Assembly: GCA_047634635.1 (NCBI GenBank)
Contig: JBLIIE010000230.1
Span: 1-6,500, forward strand
Direction: 5' to 3'
Source: Granulosicoccus sp047634635
GTDB taxonomy: Bacteria > Pseudomonadota > Gammaproteobacteria > Granulosicoccales > Granulosicoccaceae
Length of the DNA stretch: 6,500 nt
Both the position numbers and the translations under genes were made by a program. The notes under the pieces are model-generated. The model was not told the origin of the DNA. It worked only from the letters and a program-made list of their open reading frames with translations, and ran no database searches. This document shows positions 1 through 6,315 of this stretch, one piece after another; position 1 is the first letter of the stretch; the number at the start of each line of letters is the position of its first letter.

Positions 1-508
1 CGCCCTGGATGGTATCGTTGAAATTGAATTGACCTGATAGTACGCAGCGTAGTGCGTGCTCCGCACGATGATATTGTGCAGATGGAGGTTTGATTGCAAC
101 TATGTTGCTTCGACATTTGCCTGGGTATACTTTGCCCGCCGGAAGAGATCGTCGACTGCAGCTACAGGCAAAGACCAACTGTCTGCTGACAAGCTCAGCA
201 ATCGCATTATGGTAGCGCTCCAGCCGTTCACTTTGCCATTGGACTGGTCCGTCCCAGCCAAAGCCGTATTGGTCCAGAGTGCGTTGTATGGCGTCTGCAG
301 AGCCCGACACTGAGCGTGGCCCATCGATATCATCTATACGCAAGAACCATAGGCCAGATCTGCTTTTTGTAGCGCAGTAACTGGCCATTGCTGCCAGCAG
401 TGACCCGAAATGAAGATCACCTGTTGGTGAGGGGGCAAATCGTCCTACTGGTGTTGCATCTATATCCTGTGCCAGCTTACCAACGGATGTTGGGATCTCT
501 GCCGGCAC
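1..508 (-). CDS. gluQ: Glutamyl-queuosine tRNA(Asp) synthetase (GluQRS), C-terminus beyond the window
   Basis: This enzyme activates glutamate and attaches it to the queuosine base at the wobble position of tRNA(Asp). It is a truncated relative of glutamyl-tRNA synthetase that lacks the anticodon-binding domain. The 169 codons present have no stop and show the class I nucleotide-binding start GRFAPSPTG (residues 22-30), the HIGH-type motif HFGS (33-36), RIDDIDGPR (57-65) and a zinc site of the form C-x-C-x10-Y-x3-C (C115, C117, Y128, C132). These are hallmarks of the GluQRS family. A TAG in this frame at 521-523 leaves GTG at 506-508 as the only usable canonical start. It has no clear Shine-Dalgarno and gives about 13 more residues than E. 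coli before the GRFAPSPTG motif. The gene lies 24 bases after dksA on the same strand, so co-transcription is likely. Oddity: Asp59 replaces the usual Glu of the RIED motif. The family call is firm; the exact start is less so. Confidence 0.93.
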   Translation of the reverse strand, partial: MPAEIPTSVGKLAQDIDATPVGRFAPSPTGDLHFGSLLAAMASYCATKSRSGLWFLRIDDIDGPRSVSGSADAIQRTLDQYGFGWDGPVQWQSERLERYHNAIAELVSRQLVFACSCSRRSLPAGKVYPGKCRSNIVAIKPPSAQYHRAEHALRCVLSGQFNFNDTIQG

Positions 509-520
509 AGGACGATATGT

Positions 521-536
521 CTAAGCTGGTGCTTAG
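521..536 (-). promoter_or_regulatory. Hairpin across the dksA stop codon, ahead of gluQ
   Basis: On the minus strand CTAAGC, a four-base loop ACCA, and GCTTAG form a perfect 6-bp stem. The stem contains the dksA stop codon TAA (533-535) and ends 12 bases before the gluQ GTG. No run of T follows, so it does not look like a standard intrinsic terminator. In Shigella flexneri a terminator between dksA and gluQ limits gluQ expression, and this hairpin occupies the equivalent position. A role in attenuating or coupling gluQ expression is inference; a 6-bp stem could also arise by chance. Confidence 0.35.
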
Positions 537-1477
537 GCTGTTTGACGCTCGCGGATTTCTTCCAGAGTTTTGCAGTCAATGCACAACTCAGCAGTCGGGC
601 GGGCTTCTAGCCTGTTAACACCAATTTCAATGCCACAAGTTTCGCAGTACCCGTAGTCATCATCATCGATGCGTTTTTGTGCCTCGTTAATTTTTTTGAT
701 CAACTTGCGTTCACGATCGCGAGTACGCAATTCGAGACTGAACTCCTCTTCCTGAGTGGCTCTGTCGTTTGGATCAGGGAAGTTGGTGGCATCATCTTTC
801 ATATGCCCCACCGTTCTGTCCACCTCTTCCATCAGCTGTTGCTTCCAGGCAGCTAGCTTTTCACTAAAATGTCCTAGCTGCTTCGCATCCATGTAGTGGC
901 TGCTGTCCCTTTCATAGGGTACGACGGCAGCCTGACTCGAAACGGGTAAGTCCATCTCCATGTCATCGTCATAGTCAGGGTCATGTGTCGTGGACGTATC
1001 GACTGAGGTTGTTTTTGTATTAATAGCGGGCACTTTTTTGCTGGCAGTTTTTTTTGTGGTTTTAGAGGTAGCGGCAGAATCAGACACTTTCTTAGCAGCT
1101 GTTTTTGCACTCGGAGCAGCAGCAGTTTTGCTGGCTGACTTTTTAGTGGTCTTGCTAGGCTCCTCATCAGTTTCTGCGGATGCGGACTTTTTCGCAACCA
1201 CTTTTTTACCGATCACTTTCTTCGTGGCCGTTTTCTTGGCTGTGATCTTTTCAGTTGAGGCTATGTCGGCTGTCGCTTTGGCTGCAGCTTTCTTTTTACC
1301 TTTATTTTCTTCGGAAACGTCAGGCAAGAGTGTTTTCTCCTTTGAGGCTGCTTTTTTAGCAGCCGACCTCTTTTTAGCAGTCGAGGCAGCTTTCGCAGCC
1401 TCAGTCGCGGTTGTTTTGGGCGTCGTAGCTTTCTTCGCAACGGCGTCAGCGGTTTTCTTGGGCGTGATTTTGGCCAT
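533..1477 (-). CDS. dksA: RNA polymerase-binding transcription factor DksA with long Lys/Ala-rich N-terminal tail
   Basis: DksA enters the RNA polymerase secondary channel and works with ppGpp to reset promoter activity, including repression of rRNA promoters. Residues 187-314 match E. coli DksA almost end to end: the coiled-coil arms (about 195-270), the tip FPDPNDRA with D235, D238 and A240 matching the functional D71, D74 and A76, and the C4 zinc finger C278-x2-C281-x17-C299-x2-C302, followed by the C-terminal helix. Unusually, the protein has 314 residues against 151 in E. coli. Residues 1-165 are low complexity and rich in Lys, Ala, Thr and Ser, with about 40 Lys in the first 160 residues and KK every five residues at 81-97. 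Residues 166-177 form an acidic linker (DPDYDDDMEMD). The ATG at 1475-1477 has AGG seven bases upstream. The tail is in frame with the core and uninterrupted, so the gene is intact. A candidate promoter lies just upstream, and gluQ follows closely. The identity of the core is firm; the role of the tail is unknown to me. Confidence 0.97.
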   Translation of the reverse strand: MAKITPKKTADAVAKKATTPKTTATEAAKAASTAKKRSAAKKAASKEKTLLPDVSEENKGKKKAAAKATADIASTEKITAKKTATKKVIGKKVVAKKSASAETDEEPSKTTKKSASKTAAAPSAKTAAKKVSDSAATSKTTKKTASKKVPAINTKTTSVDTSTTHDPDYDDDMEMDLPVSSQAAVVPYERDSSHYMDAKQLGHFSEKLAAWKQQLMEEVDRTVGHMKDDATNFPDPNDRATQEEEFSLELRTRDRERKLIKKINEAQKRIDDDDYGYCETCGIEIGVNRLEARPTAELCIDCKTLEEIRERQTA

Positions 1478-1515
1478 GGGACTACCTGTGCCTGTCAGGA
1501 AATTCGCAGCGCTGG

Positions 1516-1544
1516 GTTATAACAGTTTTAGAGCGGCGATACAA
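1516..1544 (-). promoter_or_regulatory. Candidate sigma70 promoter for dksA(-gluQ)
   Basis: On the minus strand in the xseA-dksA gap there is a -35-like TTGTAT (1539-1544), a 17-base spacer and a -10 TATAAC (1516-1521, five of six consensus bases). The bases just after the -10 box read CCAGCGC, a GC-rich discriminator. Such discriminators are typical of promoters inhibited by ppGpp/DksA, and E. coli dksA is reported to be negatively autoregulated. The -10 box and spacing are good, the -35 matches at only three positions, and the start site is inferred. Confidence 0.45.
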
Positions 1545-1565
1545 TGTAAATTTAGGATTGCCATG

Positions 1566-2912
1566 CTACACATGGGGCGTAACATGGCTCACAACGGCTT
1601 GGAATTCGCCATTTGACAGCCGTGCTGTCACCTCGTCTCCAGTGGCGATATTGTCTACCGACGTGATGGGTTTATTGTTCTTTCGTACAATAGCGTAACC
1701 CCTATCTAGCACTGCCAGAGGGCTAACACCGTGTAGCGTTCTGGCTAGAATGTCGAAGCGGGATTTGGCTTGTTTCTGTCGATTTGCTATGGCGATTATA
1801 AGTCGAGAGTTCAGAGTTCTGGTATGGCTTTGGTGTTGAGCGACTTGGATTGTCGGAGAGTAGGCGCTCAATCGTGTGTCAGCTTTGGTCAGGCGGGAGC
1901 CCTTTTGCACAAGCGACGCCTGCCAGGCTCTAGCAAGCCGCATTTCTAATTCGTCAGTTCTCTGCGATTGTTCCTGGAGTTTTAGCTTCGGGTGACGCAG
2001 ATGTAGGCGTTTTGACTGTTGCTCTAACGTCTTTTCGAGCGATCTAAGTTGCGTTTTGTATGTCCTCAGCAAGCTCAGATGGAGCGCATTGACTGTTTTG
2101 GCCAAATTGGCATTGTCTGGTGTTGCCAGCTCAGCTGCAGCTGATGGGGTTGGTGCCCGCAAGTCGCTCACGAGATCGCTAATCGTTACATCTACCTCGT
2201 GGCCGATACCGGCGACAATAGGAATCGTACTGTTACGGATAGCTTCGGCAACGCTAATTTCGTTAAACGCCCATAAATCCTCCAGAGAGCCGCCACCGCG
2301 AACCAGTAAAATAACGTCAGCTTCTTGCCGTAGATTTGCTTGTTTCAAAGCGTTGGCAATAGCTGGGGCAGCTGCACTGCCTTGAGTGAGTGTAGGGTAG
2401 ATGATGACTCGGGATTGACGGTACCTTCGATTTAGCACCTGCAGCACGTCCCTCAGCGCAGCGGAGGTGGGCGATGTCACCACGCCAATGGTTTGGGGAA
2501 GCGGAGGTAGGGGGCGCTTTGCAGCCGCATCAAACCAGCCTTTTGCATCAAGCTCTCGCTTGGTCGCTTCGAAAGCTGCCTGCAATTTCCCGGCACCCGC
2601 TGGCTCCATGTGCTCGACGATGAGTTGGAAGTCGCCGCGAGCTGAATACAAACCCAGTTTGCCTCGAACAATAACTGCGTCGCCACTGCCGGGTTCAAAG
2701 TCCACATAGCGATTGCGCCCTTTGAACATTGCGCATCGAATCTGGGATTGGCTGTCTTTGAGCGAGAAATAGAAATGCCCGCTAGCAGGGCGACTGAAAT
2801 TCGATAATTCACCTTGTAGCCAAAGCGTACCGAAACCGGTCTCCAGTAGTCGTTGTACTTCCTGATTAAGCCGACTGACAGTAAATATTTTTTTATCCAC
2901 GGGGGCGATCAT
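1566..2912 (-). CDS. xseA: Exodeoxyribonuclease VII large subunit
   Basis: This is the catalytic subunit of exonuclease VII, a cytoplasmic nuclease that degrades single-stranded DNA from both ends to short oligonucleotides. It acts with several copies of the small subunit XseB, which is not in this window. From the chosen start the protein has 448 residues (E. coli 456). An N-terminal OB-fold DNA-binding domain lies at about 8-105 (IFTVSRLNQ, then WLQGELSNF and PASGHFYFSLKD). The catalytic domain carries RGGGSLEDLW (205-214), GHEVDVTISD (237-246) and LRAPTPSAAAE (251-261). A helical, Gln/Arg-rich region at about 265-395 fits the long coiled coil of the family, and the C-terminal SPLAVLDRGYAI segment is also conserved. 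I chose the ATG at 2910-2912 because AGAGGT precedes it and because it leaves eight residues before IFTVSRLN, as in E. coli. An in-frame ATG at 2955-2957 would add 15 residues but has no ribosome binding site. The gene is divergent from guaBA, as in E. coli. Confidence 0.96.
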   Translation of the reverse strand: MIAPVDKKIFTVSRLNQEVQRLLETGFGTLWLQGELSNFSRPASGHFYFSLKDSQSQIRCAMFKGRNRYVDFEPGSGDAVIVRGKLGLYSARGDFQLIVEHMEPAGAGKLQAAFEATKRELDAKGWFDAAAKRPLPPLPQTIGVVTSPTSAALRDVLQVLNRRYRQSRVIIYPTLTQGSAAAPAIANALKQANLRQEADVILLVRGGGSLEDLWAFNEISVAEAIRNSTIPIVAGIGHEVDVTISDLVSDLRAPTPSAAAELATPDNANLAKTVNALHLSLLRTYKTQLRSLEKTLEQQSKRLHLRHPKLKLQEQSQRTDELEMRLARAWQASLVQKGSRLTKADTRLSAYSPTIQVAQHQSHTRTLNSRLIIAIANRQKQAKSRFDILARTLHGVSPLAVLDRGYAIVRKNNKPITSVDNIATGDEVTARLSNGEFQAVVSHVTPHV

Positions 2913-2913
2913 A

Positions 2914-2920
2914 CACCTCT
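2914..2920 (-). promoter_or_regulatory. Shine-Dalgarno that decides the xseA start
   Basis: AGAGGTG lies two bases before the ATG at 2912 on the minus strand; counted from the last G of the AGAGG core the gap is three bases. The spacing is short, but this is the only purine-rich site near either candidate start, and the further-upstream ATG at 2957 has none. It supports the shorter, 448-residue ExoVII large subunit. Confidence 0.5.
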
Positions 2921-2963
2921 GATCACAATGAACCGCAGCTATTCCAAAAATGCACATGTGAAA

Positions 2964-2993
2964 ATGAATTAACAGGCTTAATCACTGTATACT
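2964..2993 (+). promoter_or_regulatory. Candidate guaBA promoter in the xseA/guaB divergent gap
   Basis: TATACT (2988-2993) is a five-of-six match to the -10 consensus. A weak -35-like ATGAAT (2964-2969) lies 18 bases upstream. Transcription would begin near 3000 and leave a leader of about 28 bases before the guaB ATG. The palindrome GTATAC (2987-2992) also gives TATACA on the minus strand, so a promoter for xseA could overlap here. I found no PurR-like palindrome (ACGCAAACGTTTGCGT type). The -10 is plausible; the -35 is poor. Confidence 0.35.
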
Positions 2994-3027
2994 TCGAACG
3001 CATCCTGTTTTGATCTGGTTTTGTCCA

Positions 3028-4488
3028 ATGCTGGTTTCCCAGGAAGCTCTCACTTTCGATGATGTTCTGTTAACACCAAGACATTCTAAGGTTTTGCCGC
3101 GTGATGTTAACTTGTTAACGCGACTAACCAAAACACTCACGTTAAATATTCCGTTGCTGTCCGCAGCCATGGATACAGTTACGGAATCGCGTCTGGCCAT
3201 TGCCCTTGGCCAAGAAGGCGGGTTAGGCATCATTCACAAAAACTTGTCTATTGAAAGGCAAGCGGCTGAAGTGTCGAAAGTTAAAAAGCACGAAAGTGGA
3301 GTCGTAACACAACCGATCACCATAACTCCAGACACGACTATTCGACAGGTCGTGGACTTAACAGCCCAGCTGGGTATATCTGGGTTGCCGGTGGTCGAAG
3401 GTCCCACGCTAGTGGGAATCGTGACGCAGCGTGATTTGCGGTTTGAAACGCGATTCGATCAACCTGTATCTGCCATCATGACGCCAAGAGAGCATCTGGT
3501 TACGGTTCATGAGAGTGCTCCCAGAAGTGAGGCTATTGCGCAATTGCATAAGCATCGGATTGAAAAAGTTCTTGTGGTCAATGATGCATTCGAACTGCGA
3601 GGGATGATCACCGTTAAAGATATTCAAAAAGCACAGGATTTCCCCAATGCTTGCAAAGACGCTCAAGGACGATTGCTCTCCGGTGCGGCAGTAGGTACGG
3701 GCGCCGACACAGACGAGCGAGTTGCTGAGCTCGTAGCCGCGGGTGTAGACGCTCTGATAGTTGATACAGCGCATGGACACTCCGAGGGAGTTCTTAATCG
3801 GGTTGCCAGAATTAAAGAGCTGTACCCGGCTATGCAGGTCATTGGTGGGAATATTGCGACGGCTCAGGCGGCGATAGACTTGGTTGCCAGAGGAGCAGAT
3901 GGTGTCAAGGTGGGTATAGGCCCAGGCTCAATTTGTACCACTCGAATTGTGGCAGGTGTAGGCGTCCCACAAATTACAGCAATTCACGATGTGGCTACCG
4001 CGCTAGCTGGGTCGGGTGTGCCCCTGATCGCAGATGGCGGTATTCGTTTTTCTGGAGATATGGCAAAAGCCATTGCTGCAGGTGCTTCCACAGTCATGGT
4101 GGGCAGTATGTTTGCCGGAACGGAAGAAGCGCCAGGTGAGGTCGTGTTGTATCAGGGTAGATCCTACAAATCATATCGGGGTATGGGATCGGTTGGAGCA
4201 ATGCGTGCCGGTTCAAGCGATCGTTACTTCCAGGACGACGAAGATGTCGAAGACAAGCTTGTTCCTGAGGGCATAGAAGGTCGTGTCCCATACAAAGGCG
4301 CGGTATCAGCCATCGTTCATCAAATGATCGGTGGAATAAGATCGAGCATGGGTTATTGCGGAACCCCTGACATTGCCTCAATGCAACGAGACGCCCAATT
4401 TGTCAGAGTCACTGGAGCTGGAATGCGCGAGAGCCATGTTCACGATGTGCAAATGACCAAAGAAGCGCCTAACTACCGAATAGTGTGA
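3028..4488 (+). CDS. guaB: IMP dehydrogenase
   Basis: The enzyme oxidises IMP to XMP with NAD+, the first committed step towards GMP, in the cytoplasm and usually as a tetramer or octamer. The 486-residue product (E. coli 488) begins MLVSQEALTFDDVLL. It contains a TIM-barrel catalytic domain interrupted by two CBS domains (about 93-143 and 152-205), which bind adenine and guanine nucleotides as allosteric ligands in this family. Catalytic features are GIGPGSICTTR with Cys303, the IMP phosphate-binding IADGGIR (334-340), MVGSMFAGTEE (357-367), YRGMGS (383-388) and the mobile flap with Arg399-Tyr400. All key residues are present. I chose the ATG at 3028 because it matches the family N-terminus; a TTG at 3010 in the same frame would add six residues. 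Neither has a Shine-Dalgarno. The stop codon overlaps the guaA start, so the two form an operon. Confidence 0.98.
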   Translation: MLVSQEALTFDDVLLTPRHSKVLPRDVNLLTRLTKTLTLNIPLLSAAMDTVTESRLAIALGQEGGLGIIHKNLSIERQAAEVSKVKKHESGVVTQPITITPDTTIRQVVDLTAQLGISGLPVVEGPTLVGIVTQRDLRFETRFDQPVSAIMTPREHLVTVHESAPRSEAIAQLHKHRIEKVLVVNDAFELRGMITVKDIQKAQDFPNACKDAQGRLLSGAAVGTGADTDERVAELVAAGVDALIVDTAHGHSEGVLNRVARIKELYPAMQVIGGNIATAQAAIDLVARGADGVKVGIGPGSICTTRIVAGVGVPQITAIHDVATALAGSGVPLIADGGIRFSGDMAKAIAAGASTVMVGSMFAGTEEAPGEVVLYQGRSYKSYRGMGSVGAMRAGSSDRYFQDDEDVEDKLVPEGIEGRVPYKGAVSAIVHQMIGGIRSSMGYCGTPDIASMQRDAQFVRVTGAGMRESHVHDVQMTKEAPNYRIV

Positions 4489-6062
4489 TGGCCGACCTAC
4501 ACGATCAACGAATTCTGATTCTCGATTTTGGAGGACAGACAACCCAACTTATCGCAAGGCGCGTCCGTGAATGTGGTGTCTATTGCGAAATACATCCTTG
4601 GGACATCAGCGATGATGTCGTTGACGCTTTTAACGCACGTGGTGTCATTCTTTCAGGGGGGCCGGAATCAGTGATTGCTGAAGGTGCCCCGAGAATTCCT
4701 GTGGCGGTACTGAAACTGGATGTTCCCCTCTTGGGCATTTGCTACGGAATGCAAGCCATGGTGCACCAATTGGGTGGAGTTGTTAAAGGCCAATCTTCAC
4801 ATAGTGAATTCGGCTATGCATTGGTGGATATCATTTCACCTTCGCGTTTGTTTGATGGCGTCCAAGACAAGATTCAAAACAGTAAGCCTCAACTTGATGT
4901 CTGGATGAGTCATGGGGATCGAGTAGAGGTACTCCCAGAGGGCTATTCCCTAGCGGGTATCAGTGATAACGCGCCCAGCGCCATCATGGTCAACGAAGAG
5001 CAACGCCGCTACGGTATTCAATTTCACCCCGAGGTGACTCACACAGTTCAGGGTGCCAGAATCTTGAATCGGTTCGTACTTGAAATATGCGAATGTGATG
5101 GATTGTGGACGCCTGACAACATTATTGAAGATGCAATAAGCCGAGTGCAGGCATCAGTGGGCGACGACGAAGTCATTCTGGGGTTGTCTGGAGGAGTTGA
5201 CTCATCTGTCGTGGCAGCCTTACTGCATCGAGCCATTGGCAGACAACTCACCTGTGTGTTCGTGGACAACGGATTGCTTCGCTTAAACGAAGGTGATCAA
5301 GTGATGCAGACTTTCGCTGACAACATGGGTGTATCTGTTATTCGAGTGAACGCTGAAGAACGCTTCCTGAGTGCTCTGGCTGGCGTGTCAGACCCGGAAG
5401 CCAAGCGCAAAGTCATCGGCAATCTCTTCATCGAGGTATTTGAAGAGGAAGCTGCAAAACTGCCGAATGCGAAATGGCTCGCGCAGGGTACGATCTATCC
5501 CGATGTCATTGAATCGGCGGCAAGCACTACTGGTAGCGCGCACTTGATTAAGTCACACCATAACGTGGGTGGCTTGCCTAGCGACATGCGTTTAAAGCTT
5601 GTTGAGCCTCTTCGTGAGCTGTTCAAGGACGAAGTGCGCACCATTGGTGTCGATCTGGGATTGCCACCAGACATGGTTCAGCGTCATCCGTTTCCGGGGC
5701 CTGGCTTGGGTGTAAGGATTCTTGGTGCAATAAACAAGGAATATGCTGATATTTTGCGAGAAGCAGATGCCATTTTCATCGAAGCGCTTCGTGCACATGA
5801 TCTTTATCGAAAGGTGTCTCAGGCGTTTACTGTCTTTTTACCGATCAAGTCGGTTGGTGTGACGGGTGATGGTCGTCGATACGATTACGTCGTCGCATTA
5901 CGTGCTGTTGAAACCATTGATTTCATGACCGCTAGATCAGCACATTTACCCTGGGATTTTCTGGATGAGGTATCGCGTAAAATTTGCAATTCGATACCGC
6001 GTATTTCAAGGGTAACTTACGATATCTCTAGTAAGCCACCAGCGACTATTGAGTGGGAGTAG
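4488..6062 (+). CDS. guaA: GMP synthase (glutamine-hydrolysing)
   Basis: GuaA converts XMP to GMP using ATP and ammonia released from glutamine, completing the branch begun by GuaB. The product has 524 residues (E. coli 525). The N-terminal class I glutamine amidotransferase domain (about 8-200) holds the triad Cys85 (GICYGMQ), His180 and Glu182 (QFHPEVTH). The ATP pyrophosphatase domain follows, with the P-loop LGLSGGVDSS (231-240), CVFVDNGLLRLNE (256-268) and GTIYPDVIESA (334-344). The C-terminal dimerisation and XMP-binding domain has RHPFPGPGLGVR (399-410) and the terminal KPPATIEWE. The ATG at 4488-4490 shares its A with the guaB TGA (TGATG), with no separate Shine-Dalgarno, which suggests translation by re-initiation after guaB. 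A GTG directly in front is part of the guaB reading frame sequence and is not needed as a start. The early motif reads DFGGQTTQL where E. coli has DFGSQYTQL, a mild divergence. Confidence 0.98.
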   Translation: MADLHDQRILILDFGGQTTQLIARRVRECGVYCEIHPWDISDDVVDAFNARGVILSGGPESVIAEGAPRIPVAVLKLDVPLLGICYGMQAMVHQLGGVVKGQSSHSEFGYALVDIISPSRLFDGVQDKIQNSKPQLDVWMSHGDRVEVLPEGYSLAGISDNAPSAIMVNEEQRRYGIQFHPEVTHTVQGARILNRFVLEICECDGLWTPDNIIEDAISRVQASVGDDEVILGLSGGVDSSVVAALLHRAIGRQLTCVFVDNGLLRLNEGDQVMQTFADNMGVSVIRVNAEERFLSALAGVSDPEAKRKVIGNLFIEVFEEEAAKLPNAKWLAQGTIYPDVIESAASTTGSAHLIKSHHNVGGLPSDMRLKLVEPLRELFKDEVRTIGVDLGLPPDMVQRHPFPGPGLGVRILGAINKEYADILREADAIFIEALRAHDLYRKVSQAFTVFLPIKSVGVTGDGRRYDYVVALRAVETIDFMTARSAHLPWDFLDEVSRKICNSIPRISRVTYDISSKPPATIEWE

Positions 6063-6155
6063 ACGTTCGGCTAGCCGTCTTGTAATCGAACTCCTGTGAC
6101 AGTCTGCTAGCCTCTAGCGTTCGCGGGTGGTAATGCCCTTTATAAGCGTAATTTC
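6063..6155. other. Intergenic stretch after guaA, no supported gene
   Basis: I find no coding pattern or RNA gene here. Just after the guaA stop there is a 10-bp palindrome CGGCTAGCCG (6068-6077) inside a weak AGACG/CGTCT pairing (6061-6080), with no T-run behind it. The heptamer GCTAGCC occurs at 6070-6076 as part of the palindrome and again near 6106. TATAAG at 6141-6146 resembles a -10 box for whatever lies downstream, but no -35 is visible at the proper distance. Confidence 0.4.
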
Positions 6156-6300
6156 ATGCAGTATCCCACTTTAAATCGGGACAGTTCTAAACCACGAGGC
6201 AGTATATCGCTGCCAATCATCGGCTTTCTTTCATTTTCTTTGTTGAAACCGATAGTCACGGTTTCGCTTGCAAACGATATTGTAGTGCATTCGCTGCGCT
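6156..6300 (+). other. Possible out-of-frame N-terminus (signal-peptide-like) of the downstream repeat protein
   Basis: From the ATG at 6156 this frame reads a short segment with basic residues (K12, R14), then a hydrophobic stretch SLPIIGFLSFSLL (18-30), a KP interruption, and IVTVSLAND with a possible cleavage site after SLA (about residue 39). The frame ends at a TGA at 6336-6338, inside the Asp-rich repeats encoded in the next frame. Skipping one base near 6300 would join it to those repeats, giving a secreted, calcium-binding-type protein. The n-region is long, the hydrophobic core is broken by KP, and there is no good ribosome binding site, so this may be a chance ORF. The link to the repeat region is inference. 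Confidence 0.3.
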
Positions 6301-6315
6301 ACCGATGGCGATGGC

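Noticed and set aside
56..333. Open frames on both strands at the left end
   Set aside because: They overlap the clear GluQRS coding frame, which carries all the family motifs; they are out-of-frame shadows.
990..1616. 208-codon open frame on the plus strand opposite dksA, rich in Ala, Val, Leu and Phe
   Set aside because: It is the antisense shadow of the Lys/Ala-rich DksA tail: Lys codons read in reverse give Phe/Leu codons and few stops. It has no ribosome binding site and no recognisable domain.
2913..3027. PurR-type operator controlling guaBA
   Set aside because: No 16-base palindrome resembling ACGCAAACGTTTGCGT is present; only an isolated ACGCA-like fragment occurs near 2998.
3409..3780. 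123-codon minus-strand frame inside guaB
   Set aside because: It is antisense to a highly conserved gene and has no domain signal.
6061..6080. Possible intrinsic terminator after guaA (AGACG ... CGTCT)
   Set aside because: The stem is only 5 bp with a 10-base loop and is not followed by a T-run. The inner CGGCTAGCCG palindrome cannot form a loop of workable size.
6080..6140. tRNA-like GTTCGATTAC on the minus strand in the guaA downstream gap
   Set aside because: The flanking bases do not form a T-arm stem, and no acceptor or anticodon arm can be drawn.
6286..6300. Programmed +1 ribosomal frameshift joining the 6156 frame to the Asp-rich repeats
   Set aside because: There is no stop codon or slippery sequence at the junction of the kind used in known +1 sites. 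A plain indel or sequence error is simpler.
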